From NCBI RefSeq assembly GCF_900215325.1, contig NZ_OCMS01000002.1, positions 186,001-250,000 on the forward strand: a stretch of 64,000 nucleotides of DNA. Direction: 5' to 3'. The notes beneath the pieces are model-generated. The model did not search any database. It was given only the letters and a program-made list of their open reading frames with translations, and was not told where the DNA came from. Source of the stretch: Fibrobacter sp. UWB16. GTDB taxonomy: Bacteria; Fibrobacterota; Fibrobacteria; Fibrobacterales; Fibrobacteraceae. A program made the translations under genes and the position numbers. Numbering within the stretch: position 1 is the stretch's first letter; each line of letters opens with the position of its first letter. Shown piece by piece: positions 52,301 to 59,969 of this stretch.

Positions 52301-53199
52301 GCGGGGCAGAACTTGGGGAAGTTTTGCAACATCGCGGGAAGAATGTGCGAGTAGTCTTTCCAACTCTTGAAATCGAATGTGGGCAGTTGCTTGGGAGGGA
52401 TGCTGTTTTGCGATTCGCGGCCCGAACCCTTATACCCACCAAATAAACTAGCGCTCACGTCTTCCGCATGAGAAAGTTCGGCGGCGTGCCTTGCTTCTTG
52501 TTCAGCACGTTCGTCGCTGTCCCCGGCGCTTCTCGTAGTAGTGGCATCTCCGGCGCGCTTTTCGTCTGCATTTTCCGAAATACCAGCATTATTCCCGGTT
52601 TCATTTTCGGCACTAGAGCCTACGAGTCTTGTTGCCTTGCTGAACGACCTCACGAGATTAGTTTCGCTGGGCGCTTCCATTTCCATCGCATCCGGCTTGT
52701 AGTCTTTGATAAATTCCAGGTCGAGTCCGTGAATTTTGAATAGAACGTTGGGTTCTTTGTCAGCTTGTTCTGCGATTTTCAAAAATGTGGCGACGAGGTA
52801 TTTGCACGGGCGTTCGTCGCGACAGTCGCAGCCCATGTTGACTTTGACCGGATCGTCAAAAAGCTGGAGACCGCTTTTGCTCATTAAAAGTTCAAGCGAA
52901 GGGCTAAGCGCCTTGTTGTTTAACGCCAAAAGTTCTGCAGGCTGCTGCTTCAAAAAGCTCACGAAAATTTCGGAAGATTCTTTTGAAAATTTCGGGAAGA
53001 CGATGTAGTTGTTGTGGAGGCCGCCATTCGGGCCTTTTACCACGGAAATCACGCGGTTATCGACGATGTCGATGCTTGTGACCTGGCCACGTGCGGCAAA
53101 CTTGAGCCCCTGCAAAACCGCTTGCTCGCTTGCCGTTGCAAGAATCGAGCTAAGCCACTTATTTGCCCACCAAGTCTTTCCGTAACTTCCAAAATCCAT
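49324..53199 (-). CDS. SNF2-family ATP-dependent helicase with SWIM-like zinc motif
   Basis: A 1291-residue SNF2/Rad54-type DNA translocase. Residues near 122 contain CDCRDERPCKY, a SWIM-like CxC..C motif with Tyr where the last His is usual. A long central region (about 250-750) is unique. The helicase core has DDMGLGKTLQ (about 832), IIDEAQNIKN (about 927), MSGTPVENRLMEFW (about 958), LSLKAGGTGLNL (about 1197) and QATDRAFRIGQKRNVQVHR (about 1221). A low-complexity charged stretch near 200-260 is a linker. Bacterial relatives of this layout are common, but their DNA substrates are poorly known. No nuclease or methyltransferase partner is adjacent. Confidence 0.9.
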   Translation of the reverse strand: MDFGSYGKTWWANKWLSSILATASEQAVLQGLKFAARGQVTSIDIVDNRVISVVKGPNGGLHNNYIVFPKFSKESSEIFVSFLKQQPAELLALNNKALSPSLELLMSKSGLQLFDDPVKVNMGCDCRDERPCKYLVATFLKIAEQADKEPNVLFKIHGLDLEFIKDYKPDAMEMEAPSETNLVRSFSKATRLVGSSAENETGNNAGISENADEKRAGDATTTRSAGDSDERAEQEARHAAELSHAEDVSASLFGGYKGSGRESQNSIPPKQLPTFDFKSWKDYSHILPAMLQNFPKFCPAGNFRKSFTDELESCHKFFTDFENFDAFSEQFRVNNAKTFLMENEQLRLFHKPGWHWNFEQSMADKVINSNLTVTNVMGALCCLSAGNFSWHHYSVRYLHLMLQVAFYLVRTGAIYPQVFWIGKDVAQMRWLPAEMLPEILYIVADLEVTAPRELAWTSKEEAFFEIAEPAEHILSLFISQLLKFARKYKTPLKTNHGNLLSFFFDSVSGKLANNAHAIPGKIQQWLSVYSCLGCRTQILFVCSEMDEDVALDVFVLDEDAARRTPLSELFENNDSRLLSIMSVLNGIADGFKPLDAYLERRASEPILMRGAELLEFLQDCLKKLQLFGIQTEIPKNLLNIGKPKPKMRLQGSMSFGAFTAGDLLDFDWEIAIGDENISAKEFLELAEQADGLLKYKSSYVQITEQDLQSIRDKIEGKSGADAKGKKAVREANGTDAESSAKNGENEGEILEEDSVPEITQAKLVQACFTGECDNIPVEMASDFKQQFDAWRAETDIPLPANLNATLRPYQMRGYSWMYKNLEIGFGCILADDMGLGKTLQVITFLLKMKQEGKFAEKKAIVVMPAGLLCNWQVEIKKFAPELTFFAYHGGRRNLQKFNADVLLTTYATFRKDFAELDKHEWQTIIIDEAQNIKNADSEQSKLLRRMRAPMKIAMSGTPVENRLMEFWTIMDFANHGFFPSASEFREKFETPIQKNGNQIVAETFRKITAPFMLRRLKTDKSIISDLPDKIIQDEYAELTRSQAALYQKTLEHFMQELEMEQSLSEKANDAHALFKRKGIILQMILALKQICNHPATFLKGLDDNAASQKSSKLESGKMQMLLDLLTSIQEQGEKTLIFTQFAEMGHLLKSTIESELGLRTHFYHGGCTQTQRSEMIQDFQENPDCKVLILSLKAGGTGLNLVAASQVIHYDLWWNPAIEAQATDRAFRIGQKRNVQVHRFITKGTFEEKINSLLETKKAIANLTVNAGETWLADMDDKQLAEVFCLDNTIV

Positions 53200-53240
53200 G
53201 GGCGCAAATATAGTAAAAAGTGCTCAAATGAACAAAAGAA

Positions 53241-53260
53241 CGCCCGGCATAAACCGGGCG
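53241..53260 (-). terminator. Terminator of the MMPL/LTA-synthase-like operon
   Basis: cgcccgg (53241-53247) and ccgggcg (53254-53260) form a GC-rich 7-bp stem with a 6-base loop. On the minus strand it is followed by ttcttttg. It sits 30 bp after the exporter stop. Confidence 0.75.
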
Positions 53261-53289
53261 CCTTAATCGTAATTATGCTTTAATCGCAA

Positions 53290-55875
53290 TTATTTTTTCT
53301 TGAGCCAGGCTCCGCACAAGTACATGGTAAAGATGATGCTTGTGACAAGGAACATCGCAATGCCGATGCAGGCGAGGTCGCCAATGCCCTTGAGGCCGCG
53401 GTGTGTCGTGAACAGGAATCCAACAAAGCCTGCAATTGTCGTGGTAGAGCTTGCCATTACGTTACGGCCTGTCGTATCCATCAATTGACGCAGGGTAAGG
53501 TTCTTATCGGATACCCAGGAGGTAATCATGTGGATGGTTGCATCGATTCCGATACCGAGAGTCATTGGGATGACAATCACGTTGTAGATGCTGATTTTGC
53601 CGAACTCAAACGTGGCGGTCAGGTATCCGAGGAGCCCGAGTGTGAGGAGAACGCCCATGCCAAATGAAATACTGCCGGCGAGGAAAAGCTTCGGCTTGCG
53701 GAAAGAGATAATCAGCGTGCCGATAATCACGAGAATGATGACGAGGGCGAGTCTGAAACTGTCTTGCTTGACGGAATCAATCACGTCGGAGAGGATGAAC
53801 TGCGATGAGAATGTGCGAAGGTCTTCGCCATCGAAATTCCAACGACCATAACGCCTCTGGAATCTGTGCAGGGCATTTGCATCCCAGCTCGGGAAGTCGC
53901 CGTAGATAAAGCCGATTTTACCGTAGCTGCCGTCTTTTTCACGGAGCAGGTCCAAAGCCCATCCCGGAATGTCTTCTGCAGTAAAGGTGCTTTCGACATT
54001 GGCGAGCTTGCGCAAGTTTGCAATGTTTGTGGAATCTTCACCTTCGGCCTTGTCGAACACACGTGCTTCGACAAGATCACGGATTTCTTCGATGATTTCC
54101 AGACGTTGCTTTTGCGAATCCTGTGCCGGGACGAATGTCTTTAAAGTGAGGAAGCTTCTTAATGTGGAATCTTTTTCTGTGTGCAGCCTGATCATCAAGG
54201 TATCGTATAGCTTGTCGAGCTGTTCGGGCTTGCTACCCATGACTGCAGCAGGTGTTGATGTTGCGCGGTTATCGACATACGTCACGCTAGTTGCAATTTT
54301 GTTTGTCTTTTGCTGCTTGACGGTTGCGACACGGCGGAGGTTGCGCAGGTTGTGCTCAAAGTCTACATCTTGAGCGTACCAGAGCGATACGGCACCCAGT
54401 GCAAAACCAGCAAAGGCGACGTACTTGAAAAACTTGAGAATCTTGGCTTCGTCCCAGGACTTGGGCAAAAGGGTATTGTCCGGGGCCTTCGGGATGCCGC
54501 CCATGCACTTGATGAACACCGGGAGCACCAAGACGGACGTGAGCATACTGAAAAGCACACCCATCGATGCGACCACGCCGAATTCATAGAAACCGCGGAA
54601 GTGGGCGGCGAGGAGCGTGAGGAATGCTGCAATGGTTGTAAAGCTTGCCAGAATGAATGGCTTGAGCATCTTGCGCTGGGCTGTTTCGAGAACTTCTTCA
54701 AGTGTTGCATACTTGCTCATCAGTTTTTGCGAAGTTCCCAAAATGTGGATGGCGTAGTCGATGCCGATACCCAAAATAATGGATGCGACGAACACCGTAA
54801 ACGGATTGAGCTTGCCGTAGAAAATCGCTGTAAATGCAAGTGTCGGGAGGCAGGCGTAAAGCACTGTCGAGGTCACAAGGATAGGACCCTTGACGCTTCT
54901 GAAGAAGAACATCGTGAGCAAAATAATCAGCACAAGGCTAATGCCGAACGAGAAAATGGAATCGTTGGCAACTTCGTCGACTTCCTTAAGGCCTTCATAG
55001 GTGCCTTCGACGGTAAAGCGAGTCGGTACCGGGTAGGTCTTACTGTTAAAGTAAGCGAGCAGGGAATCGGTGCGAGAAAGAATATGGGTTACAAATTCGT
55101 AGTCTGTCGAGGGCTTGATAAGCTTTGCGCGGACGGCTCCGTTAAACAGAATCTTTCCTGTGCTGTCGGGGCGGGGGGAACCAATCAAACGGCTCTTGAG
55201 ATTGTCGGGGAGTGTTGATTTCGGATCCCACTTGTTTGACTTTTTGCCGTTGTTTGTCGTTTTCTTTTTGAAGAATGAATCGAATGCGCTTGCGGCTTCG
55301 TCGGGCAAACCGAGTTCCTGCGGAATGTCTGCGCTGAACCATACGCGTTCTTTCTTTTCCGTGGTCGAGGAATCTGTGGATGAAGATTCCAGCAAGTCGA
55401 CAACTAAAGGACCGTTCTTGCGGCCGATTTCGAGTTGCAAATCTTCAAGATTGTCTCGGATCCTTTCGAGATGCTTGACCGGCAAATAAAGTAAGGCGTT
55501 GTCCTTGAAAAACTGGTTTTCGTTATCGACCTGAGTCGAAACGTAATCGCCTTTCCAGTTCTTGTGGATAAAATCACTGATGGAATCCTGCAGGGCGGCG
55601 ACCAGATTTGCGTCTTCGCTCTGGATGGCTATCATGAAACGGTCTGTAGAACCGAATCTCTGGTAAGATTCTTCGAGCGCCTTGACGCTAGGAGTGTCTT
55701 CGGGCAAAAGGTGCGATAGGTCTGCATCGAGTTTAAGCCCTGGCTTGAAAAGAATAGGGATTGCACAGAGGAGTGCAAGTAACAGGTAGAATGCAAGAGC
55801 CTTGTACTGGTGCCTACAGATAAGTGGAATGTACCAGTTCGAAAAACGTTCTATCAGGCTTTTTTTATTGTTCAT
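53290..55875 (-). CDS. RND superfamily exporter (MMPL type)
   Basis: An 861-residue membrane protein of the RND/MMPL superfamily with about 12 membrane helices in two homologous halves. Each half has a large extracytoplasmic loop after its first helix. Typical features are LDADLSHLLPEDTPSVKALEE, the repeated sterol-sensing-like membrane blocks (ILGIGIDYAIHILG and MTLGIGIDATIHMI, with the conserved GIGxDxxIH motif). I chose the second ATG (55875), which has better spacing to the ggag site. Such proteins export lipids or hydrophobic compounds. Encoded 18 bp after the sulfatase-like gene, so the substrate may be an envelope lipid or polymer. Confidence 0.87.
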   Translation of the reverse strand: MNNKKSLIERFSNWYIPLICRHQYKALAFYLLLALLCAIPILFKPGLKLDADLSHLLPEDTPSVKALEESYQRFGSTDRFMIAIQSEDANLVAALQDSISDFIHKNWKGDYVSTQVDNENQFFKDNALLYLPVKHLERIRDNLEDLQLEIGRKNGPLVVDLLESSSTDSSTTEKKERVWFSADIPQELGLPDEAASAFDSFFKKKTTNNGKKSNKWDPKSTLPDNLKSRLIGSPRPDSTGKILFNGAVRAKLIKPSTDYEFVTHILSRTDSLLAYFNSKTYPVPTRFTVEGTYEGLKEVDEVANDSIFSFGISLVLIILLTMFFFRSVKGPILVTSTVLYACLPTLAFTAIFYGKLNPFTVFVASIILGIGIDYAIHILGTSQKLMSKYATLEEVLETAQRKMLKPFILASFTTIAAFLTLLAAHFRGFYEFGVVASMGVLFSMLTSVLVLPVFIKCMGGIPKAPDNTLLPKSWDEAKILKFFKYVAFAGFALGAVSLWYAQDVDFEHNLRNLRRVATVKQQKTNKIATSVTYVDNRATSTPAAVMGSKPEQLDKLYDTLMIRLHTEKDSTLRSFLTLKTFVPAQDSQKQRLEIIEEIRDLVEARVFDKAEGEDSTNIANLRKLANVESTFTAEDIPGWALDLLREKDGSYGKIGFIYGDFPSWDANALHRFQRRYGRWNFDGEDLRTFSSQFILSDVIDSVKQDSFRLALVIILVIIGTLIISFRKPKLFLAGSISFGMGVLLTLGLLGYLTATFEFGKISIYNVIVIPMTLGIGIDATIHMITSWVSDKNLTLRQLMDTTGRNVMASSTTTIAGFVGFLFTTHRGLKGIGDLACIGIAMFLVTSIIFTMYLCGAWLKKK

Positions 55876-55893
55876 CATTGCTCCTATATATCA

Positions 55894-57864
55894 TTAATTC
55901 TTGTTGTCAGGCATCAGGTGATTCGTGTGGACGGTGTATTCCCACGCTTTGGCTGCGGCTTGCATTTGTTTTACGATCTTTTGACGTTCGTCAGTTGAAA
56001 GGTCAATTGCTTTTCCGGAAGTGTAGCCAGATACCGGTTTGTTCGTATCCCATGAGGGCTCCAACAAAGCTCGATAGGCGATGATTGATGTCGACTTTGA
56101 AAATTGCGGGAAAAAGTAAGTCGTGGAATCCTCACGCATGCTCATATCGCCAAATCTAAATGCGAAAACGGGCGTGCTTCTGTTCGAAAGAGACGAATCC
56201 TGTTGCAACAAGTTGAATCCCATAAAGTGGTTTGAAATGTTCAAATGGAGGTAGCCCAATATGGAAGGTGCAATGTCGACCTGGGAAACTGGATTTCTGT
56301 TTATACTAGGAGCAATGCCCGGACCATTGAACATCAGGGAAATCCAGGTGTTGCCATCCGTGACTTTCCCAAGTTTTTCATTTTGACGGCTATGGGCGTC
56401 GTTGGGGAGCGAGTGGTCCCCTGTCAGAACGATTAAGGTCTGGTTTGCACGTGGGCTAATGGCGATTTCGTTCATGATGATGCCAAGAGCGCTATCCATA
56501 TAGGCTTCGGCACGGATGTAGGCGGAATCGGGATTGCTTGGCTTTGGGCCCATGTCTTCGGGAAGGTCGAAGGATACGTGCATGCTTCGGCTGAGCCAGT
56601 GGTAGAACACGGGCTTGTCCTTTGGGCGTTCACGATATCTTTCAACAAAACGGTTGGCGAGGGCGACGTCGTTTTCGTTATCGGGATTGTATTCGTTATA
56701 GTCAAACCATTTTTTGAACCAAATGTGACTGTTGTCGAATTTGGGGTCTGATCCGATGAGAACTTCTGTGTAGTATCCTGCGTCAGAAAGAATCTCGGAA
56801 ATGGAACGCATTCGCAGATTTGGATAGCTGTTTAAGAGGATCCCCTGCGGAAAACTGTAAACACCTTCCATGATCCCGAGCATCCCTTCAATGGACGGGA
56901 ACCCGACGCTGTGGGCATTGGGGAAGTAGAGGCCGCCTTGGGCTAGCTTGCAAAGATTGGGGAATCGATTGCAGTTGGCTTTAACGCGCATGTCGCTTGT
57001 CCAGCCACGCAAACTTTCTATGGTCAGCAAAATGATGTCGGGGCGCTGATCTAGGGAGCGTTGCTTGAATGCATTTAGCGAGTCCGTCTCGTTTTCGACT
57101 TCTTTCCAGAAGGGGTATTCTTTAGAAGGAATGCCGCCTAAAGATTGAATGCCTTCGTCGTAATTGTCGCTCTTTTTGCCCATTTCGAAGTTGCTAAGAA
57201 CATTATCGAGCAATGTGTAGAATACGGGGCGAATCTTGTCCCAACGGCGGGCCGATGGGTTAAACCACGTGTGACTTGTCGAGCCGACAATGGCAAGTGC
57301 CAAAAGAACGATGATGTAGATGCGATTTTTTTTAGCGGTGGGAACAAAAATCTTATGGGAAGAAAACTTGAATGAAAGCAGGCATATGCCAACGATTGTA
57401 GCAATAGCGATACCCGCAGTCAGTAAAAAGTGGAATGCATCACCTAGAAAAATGGATTTAGACAGCCCAAGGTCTGTTGCTGCAAAAATATAAGTCTGTA
57501 TATACGAAATAGTCAGTTGCTGGTTTAGCCAGCGCATGATTTCGTCATTGGTACCGCTTAAGATGATGTAAATGCTTGCAATTGCGATGGAGACAATTTT
57601 TATGATTTTTGTGCCTTTACCACGCGCAATCAGGGATATTATAGCGAATACAAACGCAATTGAGGTGGTTAGTCCGATTTCGGCGTATAGGGCGTACCAG
57701 ATAAACCTATTGAAATTTGAAACTAGAGGTCCTCCAAAAGGAGTGTCTAGCATGTAAAGGGAACATAAAAGTGCAAAACGGCCCAAAATAAGGATTAGCG
57801 CAAAAACGAACCAATAAAGCGGTGAAATGCAATCAAAAAACCTATTTTTTCCGTTCTTAATCAT
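55894..57864 (-). CDS. LTA-synthase-like membrane sulfatase/phosphotransferase
   Basis: A 656-residue protein with five predicted N-terminal membrane helices (within about 1-200) and an extracytoplasmic alkaline-phosphatase-superfamily domain. PDIILLTIESLRGWTSD is the first metal-site strand. NAHSVGFPSIEGMLGIMEG probably carries the nucleophile, a serine where lipoteichoic-acid synthases have threonine. SMHVSFDLPE and LTGDHSLPND are the later metal ligands. Members transfer glycerol-phosphate or phosphoethanolamine groups to lipids or glycans. In a Gram-negative, OpgB-like or related head-group transfer is likely. First gene of an operon with the MMPL exporter. Confidence 0.85.
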   Translation of the reverse strand: MIKNGKNRFFDCISPLYWFVFALILILGRFALLCSLYMLDTPFGGPLVSNFNRFIWYALYAEIGLTTSIAFVFAIISLIARGKGTKIIKIVSIAIASIYIILSGTNDEIMRWLNQQLTISYIQTYIFAATDLGLSKSIFLGDAFHFLLTAGIAIATIVGICLLSFKFSSHKIFVPTAKKNRIYIIVLLALAIVGSTSHTWFNPSARRWDKIRPVFYTLLDNVLSNFEMGKKSDNYDEGIQSLGGIPSKEYPFWKEVENETDSLNAFKQRSLDQRPDIILLTIESLRGWTSDMRVKANCNRFPNLCKLAQGGLYFPNAHSVGFPSIEGMLGIMEGVYSFPQGILLNSYPNLRMRSISEILSDAGYYTEVLIGSDPKFDNSHIWFKKWFDYNEYNPDNENDVALANRFVERYRERPKDKPVFYHWLSRSMHVSFDLPEDMGPKPSNPDSAYIRAEAYMDSALGIIMNEIAISPRANQTLIVLTGDHSLPNDAHSRQNEKLGKVTDGNTWISLMFNGPGIAPSINRNPVSQVDIAPSILGYLHLNISNHFMGFNLLQQDSSLSNRSTPVFAFRFGDMSMREDSTTYFFPQFSKSTSIIAYRALLEPSWDTNKPVSGYTSGKAIDLSTDERQKIVKQMQAAAKAWEYTVHTNHLMPDNKN

Positions 57865-58022
57865 ACCTGTGCAATATAGAATTATTCGAAATCGCTGTCG
57901 GCTGTGGTTGGCTGAAAACAGATGATCGGTGGAATCTTTTGGATGGAGTGTAACGAACCTTAGATAAAAATTGTATCTTTTGGGCGTTAAGATTCGGCCA
58001 ATTATAAATAGATAGATGAATT

Positions 58023-58931
58023 ATGAGTAAGATCAATACAATAGTCGTAGCCGGTGGAACGCATGGCAATGAACGAACAGGGGTGAGTCTGGTCGAAAAG
58101 TGGATGGCTCATCCGGAATGCTATAATACGCTTTGTAGAAGCGCCAAGGTAGATGTTGTCCTTGGCAATCCCGAGGCGGTGCGCCTTAATCGACGTTATC
58201 GCGATCATGACTTGAATCGCGCTTTTTCGCAGACTTGCCTGGATGTGAGTGTAGAACCTGCGCAGTATGAATTCCGTCGCGCTCGTGAACTCAATAAGAT
58301 TTATGGACCCAAGGGCGAAAATACACGTACCGACTTGATTCTGGACGTGCACAACACGGGCTCGAACATGGGCTATTGCCTGATTCTTTCGACACGTGAT
58401 CCGTTTACGATGAAGGCATCGGCAGTGCTCACGCAAGAATTTGAGGACGCTTGGATTTATTACCAGCCCGAAGAACGTAGCGCTTCGCCGTACTTTGGAA
58501 CGGTCGCCAAGGCGGACGTATGCATTGAAATTGGCCCGCAGCAGCATGGAACGCTGAACGCCGCCATTTTTGAACGCTCCGAGAAGCTCGTGAAACGTTA
58601 TTTGGAACTTGCCGAGGAATGGAACCGTGGCGAGTTGCAAAAGCGCGCCCCGATTAAGGTTGAAGTTTATACGCAATTACGAGACTTGGGCTACCCGAAG
58701 CCGCAGGGTGGTGGTGCCATACAGGCGATGATCCACCCGGAATTGGATGGTCACGATTACCGCGAACTCAGACAAGGCGATAAACTTTTCCGTACGTTTG
58801 ATGGCAAGGACATCTTGTTCGAGGGCGAATCGGACGGACGCTCGGTCTACCCGATATTCATCAACGAACCTGCGTACTACGAGAAAGACATTGCCATGAG
58901 CCTCACGGTGAAAACCGTGGAAGAATGGTAA
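58023..58931 (+). CDS. Aspartoacylase / succinylglutamate desuccinylase family zinc deacylase
   Basis: A 302-residue zinc carboxypeptidase-like deacylase. GGTHGNERTG supplies two zinc ligands (His, Glu). RDHDLNRAF binds the substrate carboxylate. LDVHNTGSNMGYCLI carries the third zinc His. CIEIGPQQHG has the catalytic Glu. The DVHNTGSNMG and IGPQ text is of the aspartoacylase type, which cleaves N-acetyl-aspartate and related N-acyl amino acids, rather than the AstE type. No arginine-catabolism genes are near. The gene is divergent from the LTA-like gene. Confidence 0.85.
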   Translation: MSKINTIVVAGGTHGNERTGVSLVEKWMAHPECYNTLCRSAKVDVVLGNPEAVRLNRRYRDHDLNRAFSQTCLDVSVEPAQYEFRRARELNKIYGPKGENTRTDLILDVHNTGSNMGYCLILSTRDPFTMKASAVLTQEFEDAWIYYQPEERSASPYFGTVAKADVCIEIGPQQHGTLNAAIFERSEKLVKRYLELAEEWNRGELQKRAPIKVEVYTQLRDLGYPKPQGGGAIQAMIHPELDGHDYRELRQGDKLFRTFDGKDILFEGESDGRSVYPIFINEPAYYEKDIAMSLTVKTVEEW

Positions 58932-58934
58932 GTT

Positions 58935-59157
58935 CGCATTGTCATGCCGGACTCCGTTCTCTTTGACCACTTAGAACTTTGACGCTTTGCGTCAGCATCT
59001 TCGGCTCAATCATGACAGTCTGCAAGCAGCCTGTCGCGACACTCGCCTTGAATGCAACTAGCTCTTATGTGGTCATGATCCGCGAATGGGGACGGCATCG
59101 CCTTTTATTTAGAATTCGTCATCCTGGAGGGTGCGCAAGCGACCGATAGGATCCAGT
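58935..59157. repeat. Remnants of composite repeat and one REP-like unit
   Basis: 58978-58992 has a tgacgc-ttt-gcgtca hairpin. 58998-59056 resembles the composite element (cggctcaatcatgacag ... cgacactcgcctt), with a variable hairpin gacag/ctgtc. 59118-59157 is a clear REP-like unit, GTC, ATCCT, gga, inner GGGT/ACC with GC-GCAA-GC, gat, AGGAT, CCAGT. The 288-bp gap holds no gene that I can see. Confidence 0.75.
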
Positions 59158-59219
59158 GAAGTCTAGTTTTGGATCGTAGATACTTTTCTACATTTATTGC
59201 GTAAAAACAGAGGTCTGAT

Positions 59220-59864
59220 ATGGCAGAAAACGAAGAAGAATTGAAGTCTATCACGGGCGAAGAAAGCCTGAACAGTTTTATGGAACTCGTGCAGAAGTTG
59301 AAGGACGAACCTTGGACTTCCCGTTTGAACGATATTCTGGATGCCTTTGAAGACTTCTTGACGATTCGCCCGGAACCGCCTCAGTCTTGGCAGGACAACT
59401 ATGCCACTAGCGGTAAAAAGTTTGACTATTACCAGATTGTGCTGCCCGAAGATTTCCAGGACCCGTACGAAGACGATCTTGGAAACATCAACCGTCTGCG
59501 TGGTGAATTTGCTCGCGTGCCGAGTACGATGGCTCTTGAACATGAACTCGTGAGCCGCAATTACTTTATTTTTGAAAACGGCCATGCCGAACCGATTCCT
59601 GCACCGCGCCCGATTCTGATGCTCGAAAGCAAGGACCGTGCCGATGACGAACAGCCGCAGGAAGGCGATATCACGTGGGATTGCTGCATCTCGATTTTTG
59701 CGGATGGTAGCTACGTTGCCTACAATCTCGATCACGATGACGAAGAAGAACTTGGCGAAGATTTCAAGGTCGTCTTTGAAAAGCATATCGATACGCTTTC
59801 GAAGTTGCAGCTCGTGATTCCCGTAGAAGGTCGCGATTACGGCATCCTCCGTAGCGACGCATAA
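59220..59864 (+). CDS. Acidic cytoplasmic protein, function unknown
   Basis: A 214-residue strongly acidic protein (for example YNLDHDDEEELGEDF) without signal peptide or membrane helix. The ribosome site gaggtctgat precedes the ATG. A central part (DYYQIVLPEDFQDPYEDDLG, then PAPRPILMLESK) may form a small beta domain (ITWDCCISIFADGSYVAYNL). No family recognised. Flanked on both sides by REP-like units, so it is probably a single-gene transcript. Confidence 0.65.
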   Translation: MAENEEELKSITGEESLNSFMELVQKLKDEPWTSRLNDILDAFEDFLTIRPEPPQSWQDNYATSGKKFDYYQIVLPEDFQDPYEDDLGNINRLRGEFARVPSTMALEHELVSRNYFIFENGHAEPIPAPRPILMLESKDRADDEQPQEGDITWDCCISIFADGSYVAYNLDHDDEEELGEDFKVVFEKHIDTLSKLQLVIPVEGRDYGILRSDA

Positions 59865-59881
59865 TCGCTTATCGCGCACTT

Positions 59882-59910
59882 GTCATCCTGAGCATCGCGA
59901 AGGATCCAGT
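59882..59910 (+). repeat. REP-like unit
   Basis: GTC, ATCCT, GA, inner GC-ATC-GC, GA, AGGAT, CCAGT. One of the shortest inner hairpins in the window. Confidence 0.88.
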
Positions 59911-59969
59911 CAAATCTAGAGTTTAAGAATCATCTTTCTCGCTAAGATGATGGTCAAAAGCGAATTTTA

